Source: Schistosoma mansoni
Taxonomy: Eukaryota; Platyhelminthes; Trematoda; Strigeidida; Schistosomatidae
Length of the DNA stretch: 64,000 nt
NCBI RefSeq assembly: GCF_000237925.1
Contig: NC_031502.1
Location: 13,104,675 to 13,168,674, forward strand
Direction: 5' to 3'
Part shown: positions 35,613-47,830 of the stretch, piece by piece
Numbering within the stretch: position 1 is the stretch's first letter
How the letters are laid out: every line of letters begins with the position of its first letter
Made by a program: the position numbers and the translations under genes
Notes under the pieces: generated by a model
Database searches by the model: none
Told to the model about the DNA's origin: nothing
What the model saw: only the letters and a program-made list of their open reading frames with translations

Positions 35613-35818
35613 CCGACCGTTGCTGCTACCTTGACGTGGTGGTAGGGCTTGCCTATCGTGATGAACCAATCGAGCTATACTGACTGGAACAATCGTTTCT
35701 CAAGGTCCTACCATGCCAGACAAGTCGGTTGAAGAGCAGTAAGACTAAAAGCAGCAAACCCAAGGTCCGAGGGCGAAGTCGTATGGCTTACTGTACAGAG
35801 ATGTGACAGCAGTAAGGT

Positions 35819-35829
35819 GTTTCCTTCAG
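35819..35829. repeat. Target-site duplication of the SINE-like element, left copy
   Basis: The 11-mer GTTTCCTTCAG is repeated perfectly at 36353-36363. Confidence 0.9.
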
Positions 35830-36352
35830 GCCCCCAAATGCCCTGGTACGGCCGAGAGTGGGGAGAGTCCTTTCTCCTCGAAACGCTCTCACATGGCCAC
35901 GCGAATATATAGCCTCTGCCAGGGAAGTCCTACTCACTGCCTTCTCGTGCCACGGGTGTTGTTTACGAAAGTGAGAGGACGAAGAGCGAATGTCTGGCGC
36001 TTTAACCGGGTTGGTGGACATGGAGGGTCCACCTAGGGGAGTTGGAAAACCCTGATTCCAAACCAATGGTGCACATGGGCTCCAGGATCCTGATGGAACG
36101 AATGGCGTACGAACCTATTGTTGGTCACCGGCTACCATGGGACTGCATCTCCTCACGATGCTCCACTGCCTTGTGGATCAGACTTTTAGGTCAAAGGCTC
36201 GGGGTGTGGCCCCCTAAGAAAACCACCTGCTTCAGTCTGGGCACCTGGGCAGTATCTCAGCCCTCACACAAATCAAATGAGATTTGTGAGGCGCATATGT
36301 ATCTGGTGCTTCCTTGTATCAATATTTATGTGTTTAAATAAATAAATAAATA
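35830..36352 (+). mobile_element. SINE-like non-autonomous retroposon, full length (523 bp)
   Basis: Inserted in the 5' UTR of the RTE element, between the two copies of GTTTCCTTCAG. It starts GCCCCCAAATGCCCTGGTAC and ends in a (AAAT)n tail. The related RTE copy at 15653-15680 lacks this insert and keeps a single GTTTCCTCCAG, a paralogous empty site. Together with 13025-13549 it defines a family of about 525 bp. The family origin is unknown to me. Confidence 0.9.
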
Positions 36353-36363
36353 GTTTCCTTCAG
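36353..36363. repeat. Target-site duplication of the SINE-like element, right copy
   Basis: Perfect copy of 35819-35829. Confidence 0.9.
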
Positions 36364-39300
36364 ACAACCAGTATGACAGCGATGCTGCCTTCCCACAAGG
36401 AGGGATGGGGTTAGAAAAGGTCGACCCTAAAAATACACACCTCGCCTTATCCCACGGATATCCGTCTCCGGCGGCAAGGTTCTTTAGAGAACGGAGCTAA
36501 CACAAAAATTACCCACGAAAAGGTCGTGAGTGACCGACCTCAAGCAGTTGTCCCTTGGGCACTGCGGTCACGCTCTCGGGTCATTAAGACCACCTCTAAC
36601 CCAATTTCCTTTTCAGGTACCTCTAGAAGAACCCTTCCACGGTGTGGACAACTGAGAAGTGATAACTGTCCTCATACCTCTAACAGCACTCAAGATCATT
36701 GTATTCATAATCAATCTCCTTCTTCAATTCTCATTTTTCCTACCACCTCGACTTTTAACACTAAACTTCCTCTTTCCGTTTCTTCCTCAAGTGTCACCAT
36801 GGCCAACGATTCTAGTGTGCAAAACACGGTCCCAAGTCCACTAAAACCTCGCTCCAAACTACACATTCGAGCCTTCAACGTACATACCCTATGTTAAATC
36901 GGTCAACAGGCCTCCTTGGCTAAGACCCTAGAATTTCGTACGATTGACTGAGTTTCCGGGACACGCATACAGGATCCTAGTGTGGTCATTCACGTGACCT
37001 CACCTAGCCAAAACGGAGAGCCGACAAGATACACCCTCCGTGTATCTGGCGACCCCATGACTAGTTCTCGTGGACTTGCAGTTGTAGGCATAGCACTTAG
37101 CACGAGGGCAGAACAAGCACTACTAGAATGGATCCCCAATAACAGTCGCCTGTGTGGTGTTCGGCTAAATGGCTTCGTAAGAACTCGGAAGGACAGGAAC
37201 ACACGTTGTTGCCTTTTCGTCGTTTCTGCCTACGCTCCCACTGACTGCAGCCATGATGAAGTGAAAGATGACTTTTACAGAAAGCTAAGCGATCAGACAC
37301 AGTACTTGTAGCGGGTGACTTTAATGCTTAATTAGGCAGCTTAAATTAAACAGAAAGACATTTAGGTGGGTATTTTAGTATTCCTGCTCAACGAACCGAT
37401 AATGGTGATCGTCTGTTGCAACTATGCTCAGACAATCGTTTATTCTTAGCAAGCACTAATTTTAAGCATAAGGAGAGATATCTCTTAACATGGCGACCAC
37501 CTGCACCAAACCAACGATGGACTCAAATCGACCATATTGCCATCAGTCATCGTTGGAGAGGCTCGATAGAAGACTGTCGCTCGCTCTGGAATACATGTTT
37601 AGACTCTGATCACGCTTTAATACGAACACCCATTTGTTTGCGCCTCACTGGACGCAGAAAAACTACAGTAAGAAGACCTATTAGAGTTGAACTGCAGGAC
37701 GAGGAAGCCAAATGTAAATTCCAGGAACAACTGAGTTCACATCTAGGCACTTCTGTAAACAAGACTGGCCCAGATGCTGCTTGGAAAGATATATGAACAG
37801 CTGTGGAAACAGCAGTAACATCTATTAGCAATTTAAACCAAAGGGTTCCAAAAAAACAATAGATTCCGTTCAAGTCTATTTCGCTGATGGATTAGCGTAA
37901 ACTCATCCCATCAGACTCTGAACACGATGAAGGGCGTAAACAAATCAGATCTAGGTTAACCAAAAATCTGCGGAACGATCGTGAGCAGTGGTGGGCAACA
38001 ACAATTAGCGATTAGGTTGACTAATATTTTAGCTAAAATCTGGGAGTTGGACATAATCCCATCTGACTAGTCACAATCACTTATTGTCCCAATATATAGG
38101 AAAGGATCAAAATCATCCTGTGATAACCATGGAAGGACTAGTTTAACTAATATAGCATTTAAAATATTAACCTCAATAATTATCGGACGTTTAGCAAAGA
38201 CTCAAGAACTGCAAACACGAGAAAATCAGTCTGGCTTCAGACCTGATCGTGACTGTGTCGACCACATATTCACCATATTCAGAACACAGGCATGCTTATC
38301 GGCGTCCGACAATGATAGTTGTGCTTGACTTGAAAGCAGCATTTGACTCTGTAGACCGAGAGGTTCTGTGGCAGTGTCTGTCATTGAAAGGTGTACCTCG
38401 GAAGTACATAGACCTTATGAAGGCTTTTTACTCGAACACTAGTAGTCGAGTCAGAGCCTATGGAGTACTGTCGTCTGATTTTGCAATCTCAAGTAGTATC
38501 TGGCAAGGTTGTCCACTATCTCCATTTTTGTTTAACTTCATTGTAGACCTATTAATCGAAATAACACTATCGTCGACTGAATTTTCAGGAATTGATCTCC
38601 TACCAAAGGTTCCACTAAGCAACTTAGAATACGCAGATGACGTAGTCCTGTTTAGTGAAGACGCTGACAAAATGCAGAGTCTTTTGTTAGAATTCAGTAA
38701 TAATGCCAGGATGTTTGGGACGCGTTTCTCCCCATCTAAATGTAAATTGTTACTCCAGGACTGGCCTCCGTCAACACCTGAACTAAGGATAGGGAGCGAA
38801 GTAGTCGAACGCGTCGAAAACTTCACTTATCTTGGAAGTCTGATCAGCCCTAATGGGTTGGTCTCTGACGAAATCTCAGCACGGATTCAAAAAGCTCGTT
38901 TGGTTTTTGCTAACTTACGTCACCTATGGCGAAGACAAGATATCCGTCTATCAATTAAGGGACGAATATACTGTGGAGCAGTTCGCTCTGTTCTACTTTA
39001 CAGCTGTGAAACGTGGCCATTAAGAGTAGAAGATACTCGTAAGTTACTAGTATTTGACCACAGATGCCTAAGAAATATTTCTCGCATCTACTGGGATCAC
39101 CGGGTAAGTAATAGTGAGGTTAGAGACAGGGTATTAGGAAATGATGGTAAATCAGTTGATAAGGTGATGAATCTTCATCGACTGAGATGGTTGGGTCACG
39201 TGTTACGCTATGCTGACTAGTGTAGGGGATGGTTGGAAAAGAGTTAGGGGCGGCCAAAACAAAACGTGGCATCAGTGCTTGAAGTCACTAACTTCTAGTC

Positions 39301-39636
39301 TGAGCCATGTTGGCAGATGCAGACTACCTGGTTGGGGTCCGCGTGACTATCGTAACCAATGGTTGGAGACTTTGGGTGACATGGCTCAGAATCGATCACA
39401 ATGGTGTAAGTGTATACACTCTTTATCTCCCCTTAAACCTTAAGATTAAAATTGCTTCATAACGTTCTTCCTTCCCATACTATATCCTTATATACAACCC
39501 ATCTTTTATGTACTACCACCACTAAATTAACTATTTCTATGAATCCGGTGTTCATCTTGTTGTGCTAACGAGATATGGCAACTTGGACCGATGCATATGT
39601 GTGCCTGGTCCTACGTTGTAGCTGACTGATTGACTG

Positions 39637-39650
39637 AAGTACACCCATTC
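39637..39650. repeat. Target-site duplication of the RTE, right copy
   Basis: Perfect copy of the 14-mer at 35599-35612. Confidence 0.9.
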
Positions 39651-39890
39651 TGTCTTACATTATATCCCAAGTCTCTGAATTTTTCATAAGTCTTATTATC
39701 TCACCAATTTATATTTTCTCGAATTGTATGTTGGACGGCTTATTCTTCTTATTGTTATTAATACTGCTACTACCTCTTCTATACTGAGATTTGCCCTTTT
39801 GATTTCATATCACTGTGCTAATGTGATATGAGAACTTGAACAAATATACATATGCGCCACGTTCTACGTTGGGTTTGACTGACTGAGAGC
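39651..39890 (+). mobile_element. Older RTE 3' relic, right part of the disrupted copy
   Basis: This is a diverged RTE 3' UTR. The phrase around CACTGTGCTAATGTGATATG and the end GGGTTTGACTGACTGA parallel the tail of the younger element (TTGTGCTAACGAGATATGG and TAGCTGACTGATTGACTGA). It continues the relic at 35480-35598. Confidence 0.65.
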
Positions 39891-40488
39891 TGATCGTCTT
39901 ATACTGACAGATATAACTGTATGAACAACCATATGAGCTTCCTTCCTACAATTCACATGGTCTTTCCCTGACAAAAAGAAGTGTGCCTAAATTTCCAATT
40001 TTAGAAGTGTCTTAACTTATGGATGTTTGTATGGACTAAAGTGATATTTTAGTAACCAGCTTTGTTGATTATTTATTTTCATAGAGATTTATTTTACATT
40101 ACAATGCGAATAGCGATTTAATGCGGATGAATATATAAATTTAATCGAAACAAATAAGTAAGAAGACTTTGAATATCGCCTGCGTATATATACATGAAAC
40201 GGACCTTGAGTCCCTACTGCAGTATTGAGGTCAAGTGATATTTGATTTCTTATACTTAGGTATGGAAAACAAAAGAATGAACCGTGACTTTGCAGCTAAT
40301 CAGAAAAGTACCTATGCAAGTGAATCGCAACTGCATGATTGATATGAAAAGATTATCTTCAACTATTGTGTTTCCTAACGTTGATATAGAAGCCTTCAGT
40401 GGCCAAATACGCCTAAGTAGGTATCTTGGATTGAGAGTTTATGGAAGGAATACAATAAATAGATTGTTTACATACGGAAAAAGCTAAC

Positions 40489-40948
40489 CTGGAGAAGAAT
40501 TGACTCCGTCTGGCCCGGAAGTTAATGTCCCACCAGCTCCAGCTGAAGATACAGACGACCGAGTTTCCATACTTTGCATTAAGAGATTTGTTAAAGCATC
40601 AACTTCAGCTTCAGGATCTGAAAGTGGTGGTGCGGGTCGATTTATTGGCCGATTACCAGCAGTAAGGACTGATGAAGTTCTGAATGTAGAAGATTTAGTA
40701 CTTTCACCGTTATCAGTTTGTAGAGCATTTGGTGTGTTATCTAGATTTTCAGAAGAATGAGAAGCCATAGTGTATGAACTTGATGAAATGGATCCTCTAG
40801 AGGCACCTAAATGAACAACTGGTATTACAATCGACTGACCAATAGTGCTTGAGCTACTCCCCTGCGATGATCGCCCAAGAGACCCGGGTTTGTACCAGTA
40901 TACATTATCACGCTCCGAAGAACTTCTCATTGGATATAGTTGTGATGC
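40489..40948 (-). CDS. Zyxin-family LIM protein, exon 2
   Basis: The exon follows CATTAAG at 40948, opens in phase 0 with ASQLYPMRSSSERDNVYWYK, and ends before GTTAGC in phase 1. The interior is Ser-rich and likely disordered. Near the end it carries PEAEVDALTNLLMQSMETR, which corresponds to the leucine-rich helix placed just before the LIM region in zyxin, LPP and TRIP6. That link, together with the phase, is what ties this exon to the LIM exon 7.1 kb away across the RTE nest. Confidence 0.85.
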
Positions 40949-41671
40949 CTTAATGGACGCAAATTTATAATATGGAAGTTCAATTTATTATCAAGTCAAA
41001 CAACTTGCTTCATCCTGATTAAAAAATCAATATTATTATTAGCCAGTTTTTGTGAATTCATTAGATTAAAAATATATTGCTGCATAGTAGTTCAATATAA
41101 CGGACGAATGTCAATGCCATTCAATCATTATTATATCTCAAACCATTTGAAACTACATCTTGTTCTTTTGATGTCTTTTATTTTTTCAATTGGGAGTTAT
41201 ATCGGGAATCTGAATATCTGGTATTAAATAGTTAATATCATCATTCAATTCCAAATACCATGATACTTGAACACCGAAGAAAAACCTGATGAGGACCTCA
41301 ATGTCATCACTTCTTTGTCTACTGGTTACTAAAATTTGACTGTAGATCATTACATATTAATAAATGTCAAAATCTTACCAAATCCTGTGGTCCTTATGGA
41401 ATCAAAAATTTACTTATCGCTTACTAATAAATCAAACGACCAATATTTGCCATTAAGCAATGCCTTTAAATTGAGACATACAGAATGACTGATTGTAGCG
41501 CTTTACTTGTTTTCCTATGAGTCTTGAGAATGTTAGCTCTTTACAGTTTGGCTTAGTCGTGGAGTTAAATGACAAAATTTAAATCAGCAAAGACACTTTA
41601 AGTTATCAAAAAATCCTTAAACAGTTTGACATTATTATCAATATTAAGACTAATTTATAAATCAATCTCAC
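40949..41671 (-). other. Intron 1 of the zyxin-like gene
   Basis: 723-bp GT-AG intron. It contains a decayed hammerhead-like core on the plus strand at 41287-41306. Confidence 0.75.
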
Positions 41672-41830
41672 TTGAGCATAGTGTGGAGCATCTATTGATG
41701 AAATAGGAACAACAGGGTGACGATATCGTCGTTCACTCTGTGTTCCTGGCATCCTCGGTCCCGCCCGCTCATTAAAAACACTGTCCAATCTGTACAGGCT
41801 ATTTCCAGAACCGAATGAATGGTGAGACAT
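41672..41830 (-). CDS. Zyxin-family LIM protein, first coding exon
   Basis: Opens at ATG 41830 with MSHHSFGSGNSLYRLDSVFN and ends SIDAPHYAQ before GTGAGA, phase 0, after 53 codons. Joined to exon 2 it continues as HYAQ-ASQLYP. The N-terminus is polar with several Arg and Pro residues and has no known domain. Two CCAAT boxes lie 90 and 150 bases upstream. An additional upstream coding exon cannot be excluded, but the ATG fits the exon well. Confidence 0.75.
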
Positions 41831-41918
41831 TATCAACTATTATGATGAAATTAGAGGAATAACAGTATTGTTAACCAAAATTAGGCCAACACCAGCTACA
41901 CTAGTATACCTATTTCTG

Positions 41919-41982
41919 ATTGGCCAAAATGGCTCATAGCGGTCGATAGCAGAAACTAAACCTCTAAAATGAATCCGATTGG
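41919..41982 (-). promoter_or_regulatory. Two CCAAT boxes upstream of the zyxin-like gene
   Basis: ATTGG at 41919-41923 and 41978-41982 reads as CCAAT on the gene's strand (TTGGCCAATCAG and TGACCAATCGG). The boxes are about 90 and 150 bases upstream of the start codon. This spacing fits NF-Y-type proximal promoter elements. Confidence 0.4.
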
Positions 41983-44389
41983 TCAATAATCGAATGGCCT
42001 TGTGGTATTGATCGGTGTGGTTTGTATTTGTGTGGATATGACACGTACATGTGCAGTTGTCAGCACTAATAATTTGCAAATCAATAATACCCACCAACTA
42101 TGCAGAGAAAAATATATAATGGAAATCAGTCGAGACTTTATTCAGATAAAGCCTCACTTTCATTTGTATTGGTTGTTCGAATGGTGACATTGGATTTTAG
42201 GTTTGCAATCTTATGGAACACATTCATCCTGTGCACATTATCTCAATATTGCCTTTAGGTCACAAGCGTTATAGGCAGTGGTGGATGGCAGTAGATTCAA
42301 GAACGCGCATTTCGTCCCACTTTGTGACTCGTCAGCTTGGTTTACCTTCATATTTCACCTTCCGTCTTTGTTTAACTAATAGACTGGTTACTAAAAAGCA
42401 AACAAAGTACTTCATCCTAATATTATAAAAGCGGATGTCGCAGTGAATCAGACCTAATTACATAAACGAAATTACTTCATTTGAGATCTTTAGATTGCTT
42501 AATTCACTGAACGGAAGGCGTTTTATAGTATCGTCTCCTAATGGTAAGAACTAAGAGCTTCATAACTAATGAATAATTTATTTATTAAGTTGGGCAAATG
42601 ATTATTGATTGATTATATGTCATCTAATAATTAATTCAACTATACTGTCTTCGTCGAACATTTTTCATAAAAACGCCACCTTTAATTTCCTTAGAAATTT
42701 ACTAAAGGTTCTAATAATTTTGTTTTCGAAAAAAAGTTACGTATGAATCATAAAACTGGTTTTGAAGTTAAATTAGATGCTTTCGTTTATGCCATTAACA
42801 AGAAGCTTGACCAGCAGAGTAAAACTACTGTATGACATTACCTCTTTCAGCAGACAAATTGATTTCTTTGTATTAAAAATAACATTCGTAACTTCCCAGA
42901 GAGTACAAAGATTTTAACCAGTGTGGCTCGAAAGAGGCAGTAATTGATCCTAAAGAAAGTTCAACAGTCGGGTACTTGAACACGAGTCATCTGATCAAAC
43001 CAAACCTATCAGTCAAAGTCATATACAAGGTGAGTAGGAACTTAGTAAGATAGTAGGGATCTGTTTTCTCGTTCGCATTAATGAGGCTTCCGATTACATA
43101 TGGAGGAGCCAGATCTATGTATACAAAGGAAAAGTAATCAACCTTTTCTCCCGTCATGGAGATAACACTGGTAATAGAACTTCCAACAATTGTGTTGTAG
43201 TGACATAAATCCAGGACTGCATTATGTTGAAATGAATAAAAACTGTCCAATGTCGATTAGTCAGCGTGTCTTTAATATTTATACGTTAATATAGTAATGA
43301 AATACGATAAACAAACAGAATAATAGACATGCAACCAAACAATGGAGTATTAAACGAAATCAGGTATAAGGCACTCAAATTAAAGAAAACTGAGAACAAG
43401 TTAACCAATAAAGTCCAATTATTGAACTTAATAATCGCACGCTCAGTTTGGTATTGTATTACGAAACGAAATTATGTGAATGTAGCGTATAGGTATCAAA
43501 TGCCAACATACATTTTAGAGTTTAATCCAAATGAGCACCAAATATTCATTGAATATTACAAATTAGCAAGCCTATTGTTAAGCAATCATCTTAGGCTTTA
43601 CTTCCCCGATTAATATTCTTTCCTACAAGCCTTGGAAATCAAGATAATAACTGTCACTGTACGATTTATTATATTTATATTATCATGTTGAAAATAGAAC
43701 ATCTTGCACGACTAAGTATGGGTCCTTTGTGTTACAAATACATACGCTGATCAATATCCTAAGACCCAATTCACCAAAATAAGTCCTTATCATATTTATT
43801 TACCCTGCCTATACTATTTTCGGCTGTCGCTAGCTTCATATAGTTTACGCTCCGATTGCTAAGGTGACTCTTGAGTTTGAGGCCAGGGATAACTTTAACC
43901 TCTGTTAGTCCAAAACGTTCACACTTCCAGTCCACCCTTCTGTTCGACAAAACACACCGATAAGTAGTTTGGTTATTGGTTTACATACTTATATTATCAG
44001 ACAAGAACACTCCGTAAGTATGAAATCATTACTTTACATACACTCATGTGACAAGTAGGAGGGAATGTAGAAGACGGTACATTTATTTAGCTAATAGATT
44101 CTACAATACGAATAAGCTATAAAAATTTCTTGCTTCCGAAGAACATAAATGCTATGCTTAAATGAGATGAAATATCGGCCGTGTTAACTTCACATTTTAG
44201 ACTTTACGAAGGTAAGCCGAGGTACATAATTTTACCTTGATAATTTGTTTGATTCCACTTGTCACTATTTGAATGTGTAAAATAAAGACTATTTTCTGGT
44301 CGTACACTCTCACAGGTACCCTTTTTACGCTGACTTATGAACATCGGGACAATTCTGATCGTCATGATTTCGAAACAATAAAATCCTGG
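41983..44389. other. No recognised gene
   Basis: AT-rich sequence. A 94-codon plus-strand frame at 43329-43613 (MQPNNGVLNEIRYKALKLKK at its start) is the longest. It has an ATG start, but no family resemblance or splice signals were seen, so it is not called as a gene. Confidence 0.35.
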
Positions 44390-44672
44390 GTCCAAACTAG
44401 TGGTGCATATAATCTCCAGTACCCGGAGGGGACAAAAGGCGTATGAATCTAATGTTGGTCACTGGCTACCATGAGACTGCATCTCTTATTGCTGCTTCAC
44501 TACCTTATGGGTTAGACCTCTAGCTCACGGGCTCGTAGAGTGACCCTAAGAACAACACCCGCTTCGGTCTAGGCAGTATTCTAGTCTTCTCACAAATAGA
44601 ATGACGAAGAGTAGCGCATATACACATTGGTGCCTCCTTATACCGATGTCTGTGTTTAAATAAATAATACAT
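44390..44672 (+). mobile_element. SINE-like element, 5'-truncated
   Basis: Matches the last ~280 bp of 35830-36352 in diverged form (GTTGGTCACTGGCTACCATG, ACTGCATCTC, TGTGTTTAAATAAATAA). The 5' half is absent, as expected from incomplete reverse transcription. Confidence 0.75.
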
Positions 44673-47548
44673 ATCATTACCAATCATACTAGGAAGTCTT
44701 CAATATTTCGATTGACTATTTCAGTAAAAGCTAAGTTTATAGGGATAATCTACACTTAAATGTGATCCTACCATTTAATTTTGACATTAAATAAATGCGG
44801 AAAAATCTGGTTAGACATTATGTGTTGCCACTAATTATTCAAATGTAGCCTTACTAGTTTATTTCAAGTTCTCATTTCAGTCAGTAAACCTTACTACCTT
44901 TGGCAGTACGATAAGGGATGGATTATACAGTGTACAATCATAGTTTCAAAGGGATCTGAGAGTTTATTTTCCGTCAGTAAGGTAGTCATGGAGCGTTAAT
45001 CAGTTCACCTTCTTCAGGATAAAATATATCAGCATGAGTAAGGACCTATAAATAACTAACACAGTGGGTATTATATAAACGATCTCGACTTCCTTAGATT
45101 TTAGGAGGTTTATAGTTACCTTAGATGATAACAAATGTTGTAGCTACAGAAATAAATTGTTTTCCGTAAGTAGAATTCTTTATAAAGAACGCGTGAGTGG
45201 ACCACAAAATAAGTAAACAAGTAACCTTGGTTTCAGCTGAAACACCTGCTTCAATGAGGTATGCCGGAATGAGTACTGAATAAGGAGGAAGTATCTTTTA
45301 AATATTAAGACACCGAAGTTACGGCAACGGATAACGAAATCCGATTGCCAAGTCCGCTAATCTTGAAGTGGGGAGGTATTGACAAAACGTGGCTACATCC
45401 CTTTTCCTTATATATCCAAAGCGATAGCTTCGAGTGTGTGCCAAGCTATTAAACTAAGATATTTTTATGGTTCAGGAAGATGTGGAGAAAATAATACTTG
45501 GTTTTCTAGGAAACCTTAGTGCCCATTTTGCTGTTATATCTCATCACCTCACACGAACGGCGAGTAACGACATGATACGACCGAGTCATTAGTAACATGT
45601 ACTGAGTGGAACATCGCCTTTTCTAAACATGTAGCTGGTGCTCAACTGCGTAATAGTTGAGAAGACAGGCTTTTAGGTGTGACCTGAATCAATTTATTGA
45701 AGTATCGAGGTCAACAAGCACACAGAAATCCACTGACTGAAGCTGCGCAAGATTATCAGCAATACATAAAAGCTCAGTAACACCAACGCTAAAGATCGTA
45801 GATCTTGATGCTGCTGACTAGGTATAGGCTTTTGCAGTAACTCGAAATCATCTCACCCTCATGTTGACGATTTACGTCAAGGTATTTCGAAGCTCCAATA
45901 TCAGCGTTCAATATTTTATCAATCCACAGTGTCTTGTAGCAGGCGCGAAGCCTTTGAAATGATACATCACACGAATTGTTCCGTGAACTAAGTTACTCCC
46001 AGTTCACTGGAAGAACACAAACTGTAGCATCCCGAAACCAATTATTTTCGGGGAAGTCTCGGGATACTGCCGTATGAATAGCGCCTACGACCAGTCTTCC
46101 TGATTGTCTATTTTTGCCCCATGAGAAATGATCGTGTTAAGGGTGACAATCACAACCCTTCGTTTGTCCTAACACAGGATGCTTTCACACTGTTAACTAA
46201 CGCGGGAACTCCTTGGTCGTCTTAGTTCTATGATGAGTATTTGAAAGTGGATTGGATGTATAACTATTCTGCGTACAGGACGGTTAAGTCCGTGGGTCAA
46301 GAACACTTTTACAGAGTCACAGTAAACTCGGTTTGATACTTTTTCTACAGTGCTGGCGGGTTCAATAGACAGAGACTTCACTAGCACTATCCAATGTTCG
46401 GAAGAAATCGGTCACTATGGTGGGGACTTCAACAGTAATTAATAGTCTTGGGAAAGCCATGTCGTCCAATAACCGACACAGTTGTGTGTCCCGAAACAAG
46501 ACACTGGAGAATGTTGTCAAAGGCTGTGGAAGAAACAACACTTTCCTGAACTCGGCAGATCTCCAGTTGTCGGGATGCTGGATTACTGAATACCGGTCAG
46601 CACAAACCAACTCAACAGTCAGTTAGAAAATTCGCATCACCTCAAGTATTAAGTCCGTCTGTTGACGATACGTCCCCAACAGAGCGTTTCTTTTCTTCAT
46701 CTCATGTTAACGATGTGCGACGGCTACGCATTGTGCTATGACACCAAAACACTAGACATTTCAGAAACCCAACACTTGAGATATGCAGCAAGTCTGCTCA
46801 GTGTACTGACGCATTTTACGTGTAAGGTGAGGGGATGTTTTTGAAAACCAAAACATTAAATTAATCAGACCTGTAATCGAGACTAGACAATGAACACTTT
46901 GAACCTAAAATAACTTACTCCGGCTGTAAGCGCATGTTCACTATTACTCCTTATTACAGATGGCACAAACTAGTGACAAGATACATCGACACAAGTCGCT
47001 CAATTCCATTACCTTTGTAATAATCTAGTAAGTCACTCAATGAAGCTGCTCATTCCGCCTTTTTTCTTTGCGTTGGCCACAATTATTTATTCAGAACTGA
47101 CGCTAATATTACCTTAGAAATTAAACTTTGCAAAGCATGCCGGTCAGTGAGTAGTACGACCACAATAGAAAATATAGGATATCTACAACTGTGATTTCAT
47201 TTGGGCATAACCCACAATAAATTAACCCAAGCCACTATTAGATGACTACACAGAAGTAGACCTGCTTATATTGCTACAGCAGTCTAATTTATATTACATA
47301 TGAGACGTTTGAAAACAGTAAGCGAAAAGATTATAAGGTTACGGGTGCTCTACATCTGTAGATCTCATCACGCAAGGGCTCACAAAACTAGATATTTTCA
47401 AAGACACATGCCCACCAAAGACGATTGAAGAAATAATGAAGTCGAATGATCCTCAACAAACTTTATTAAACGCTTTGTATTCGGTTCTTTACGAGAACGT
47501 TCTTTCGCAAAAGTTTCTGAAAAATTAAGAATAATAAGAATAAGGTGC
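44673..47548. other. No recognised gene
   Basis: Frames of 60-82 codons occur around 46193-46844 on both strands and overlap each other, which suggests chance or a decayed element. No domain recognised. Confidence 0.35.
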
Positions 47549-47830
47549 TTACGGTGGTAACATGCCATCTCTGACCGCTAACATATTGATACAGTCATCT
47601 ATTTCACCCTGCAAAACTTCGTAAAGAAAAGTGTACTTTACCATCGACCGGATTGATCCAGATAGATCATATGTCTTTTTACTCCCACCAATCATGCGTC
47701 CTGTAGTTGGGTCCAAATCAACAAACTGGATCTGGATTGAAGCATGATCTTTTGCACCAATTAGCCTGTTAGTAACAGCACACCTTCTCGGTATGTAAAT
47801 GTCTACAAACTCTCCAGCCTCGTTCTGCAT
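47549..47830 (-). CDS. RPS21: Ribosomal protein eS21 (RPS21), two coding exons
   Basis: Component of the small (40S) ribosomal subunit. Exons are 47642-47830 and 47549-47608, separated by a 33-nt intron (47609-47641) that starts GTAAAG and ends TTGCAG. The product reads MQNEAGEFVDIYIPRRCAVT, then NRLIGAKDHASIQIQ, then YDLSGSIRSM, joined to GEIDDCINMLAVRDGMLPP. It aligns with human eS21 from its first Met and has almost the same length (82 against 83). The intron has a length divisible by three and no stop, so retention would add 11 residues. The TAA at 47549-47551 overlaps a GTAAGC donor-like sequence, so the last residues could instead be encoded by a further exon. A TTTGTCTTCACAG acceptor about 30 bases upstream of the ATG suggests an intron in the 5' UTR. 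Confidence 0.9.
   Translation of the reverse strand: MQNEAGEFVDIYIPRRCAVTNRLIGAKDHASIQIQFVDLDPTTGRMIGGSKKTYDLSGSIRSMVKYTFLYEVLQGEIDDCINMLAVRDGMLPP

Larger units (their letters stand above)
35613..39636 (+). mobile_element. RTE-clade retrotransposon with both ends preserved
   Basis: About 4.0 kb, or 3.5 kb without the SINE-like insertion, flanked by a 14-bp target-site duplication. The 5' UTR runs to about 36800. Endonuclease pieces are LHIRAFNVHTLC (36855), a block ending FVVSAYAPTDCSHDE (about 37265), and QIDHIAISHRW plus DSDHALI (37530-37620). RT is open from 38249 to 39220: LDLKAAFDSVDREVLW, QGCPLSPFLFN and YADD at 38630-38641, then the C-terminal RLRWLGHVLR block. The tail ends in GACTGATTGACTG. 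Stops at 36895 and within the endonuclease, a -1 break after 37311 and a deletion in the endonuclease-RT linker (near 38010-38030) make it inactive. It lies in intron 2 of the zyxin-like gene, opposite to that gene. Confidence 0.92.

Noticed and set aside
36526-36897. 123-codon plus-strand frame as a host gene
   Set aside because: It lies in the 5' part of the RTE element and recurs, on the other strand, in the RTE copy at 15.3-15.6 kb.
40500-40760. 86-codon plus-strand frame
   Set aside because: It is the antisense shadow of exon 2 of the zyxin-like gene, which has family support and matching splice phases.
43329-43613. 94-codon ATG-started frame
   Set aside because: No family resemblance, no splice context and low-complexity AT-rich codons; its length is possible by chance in this background.
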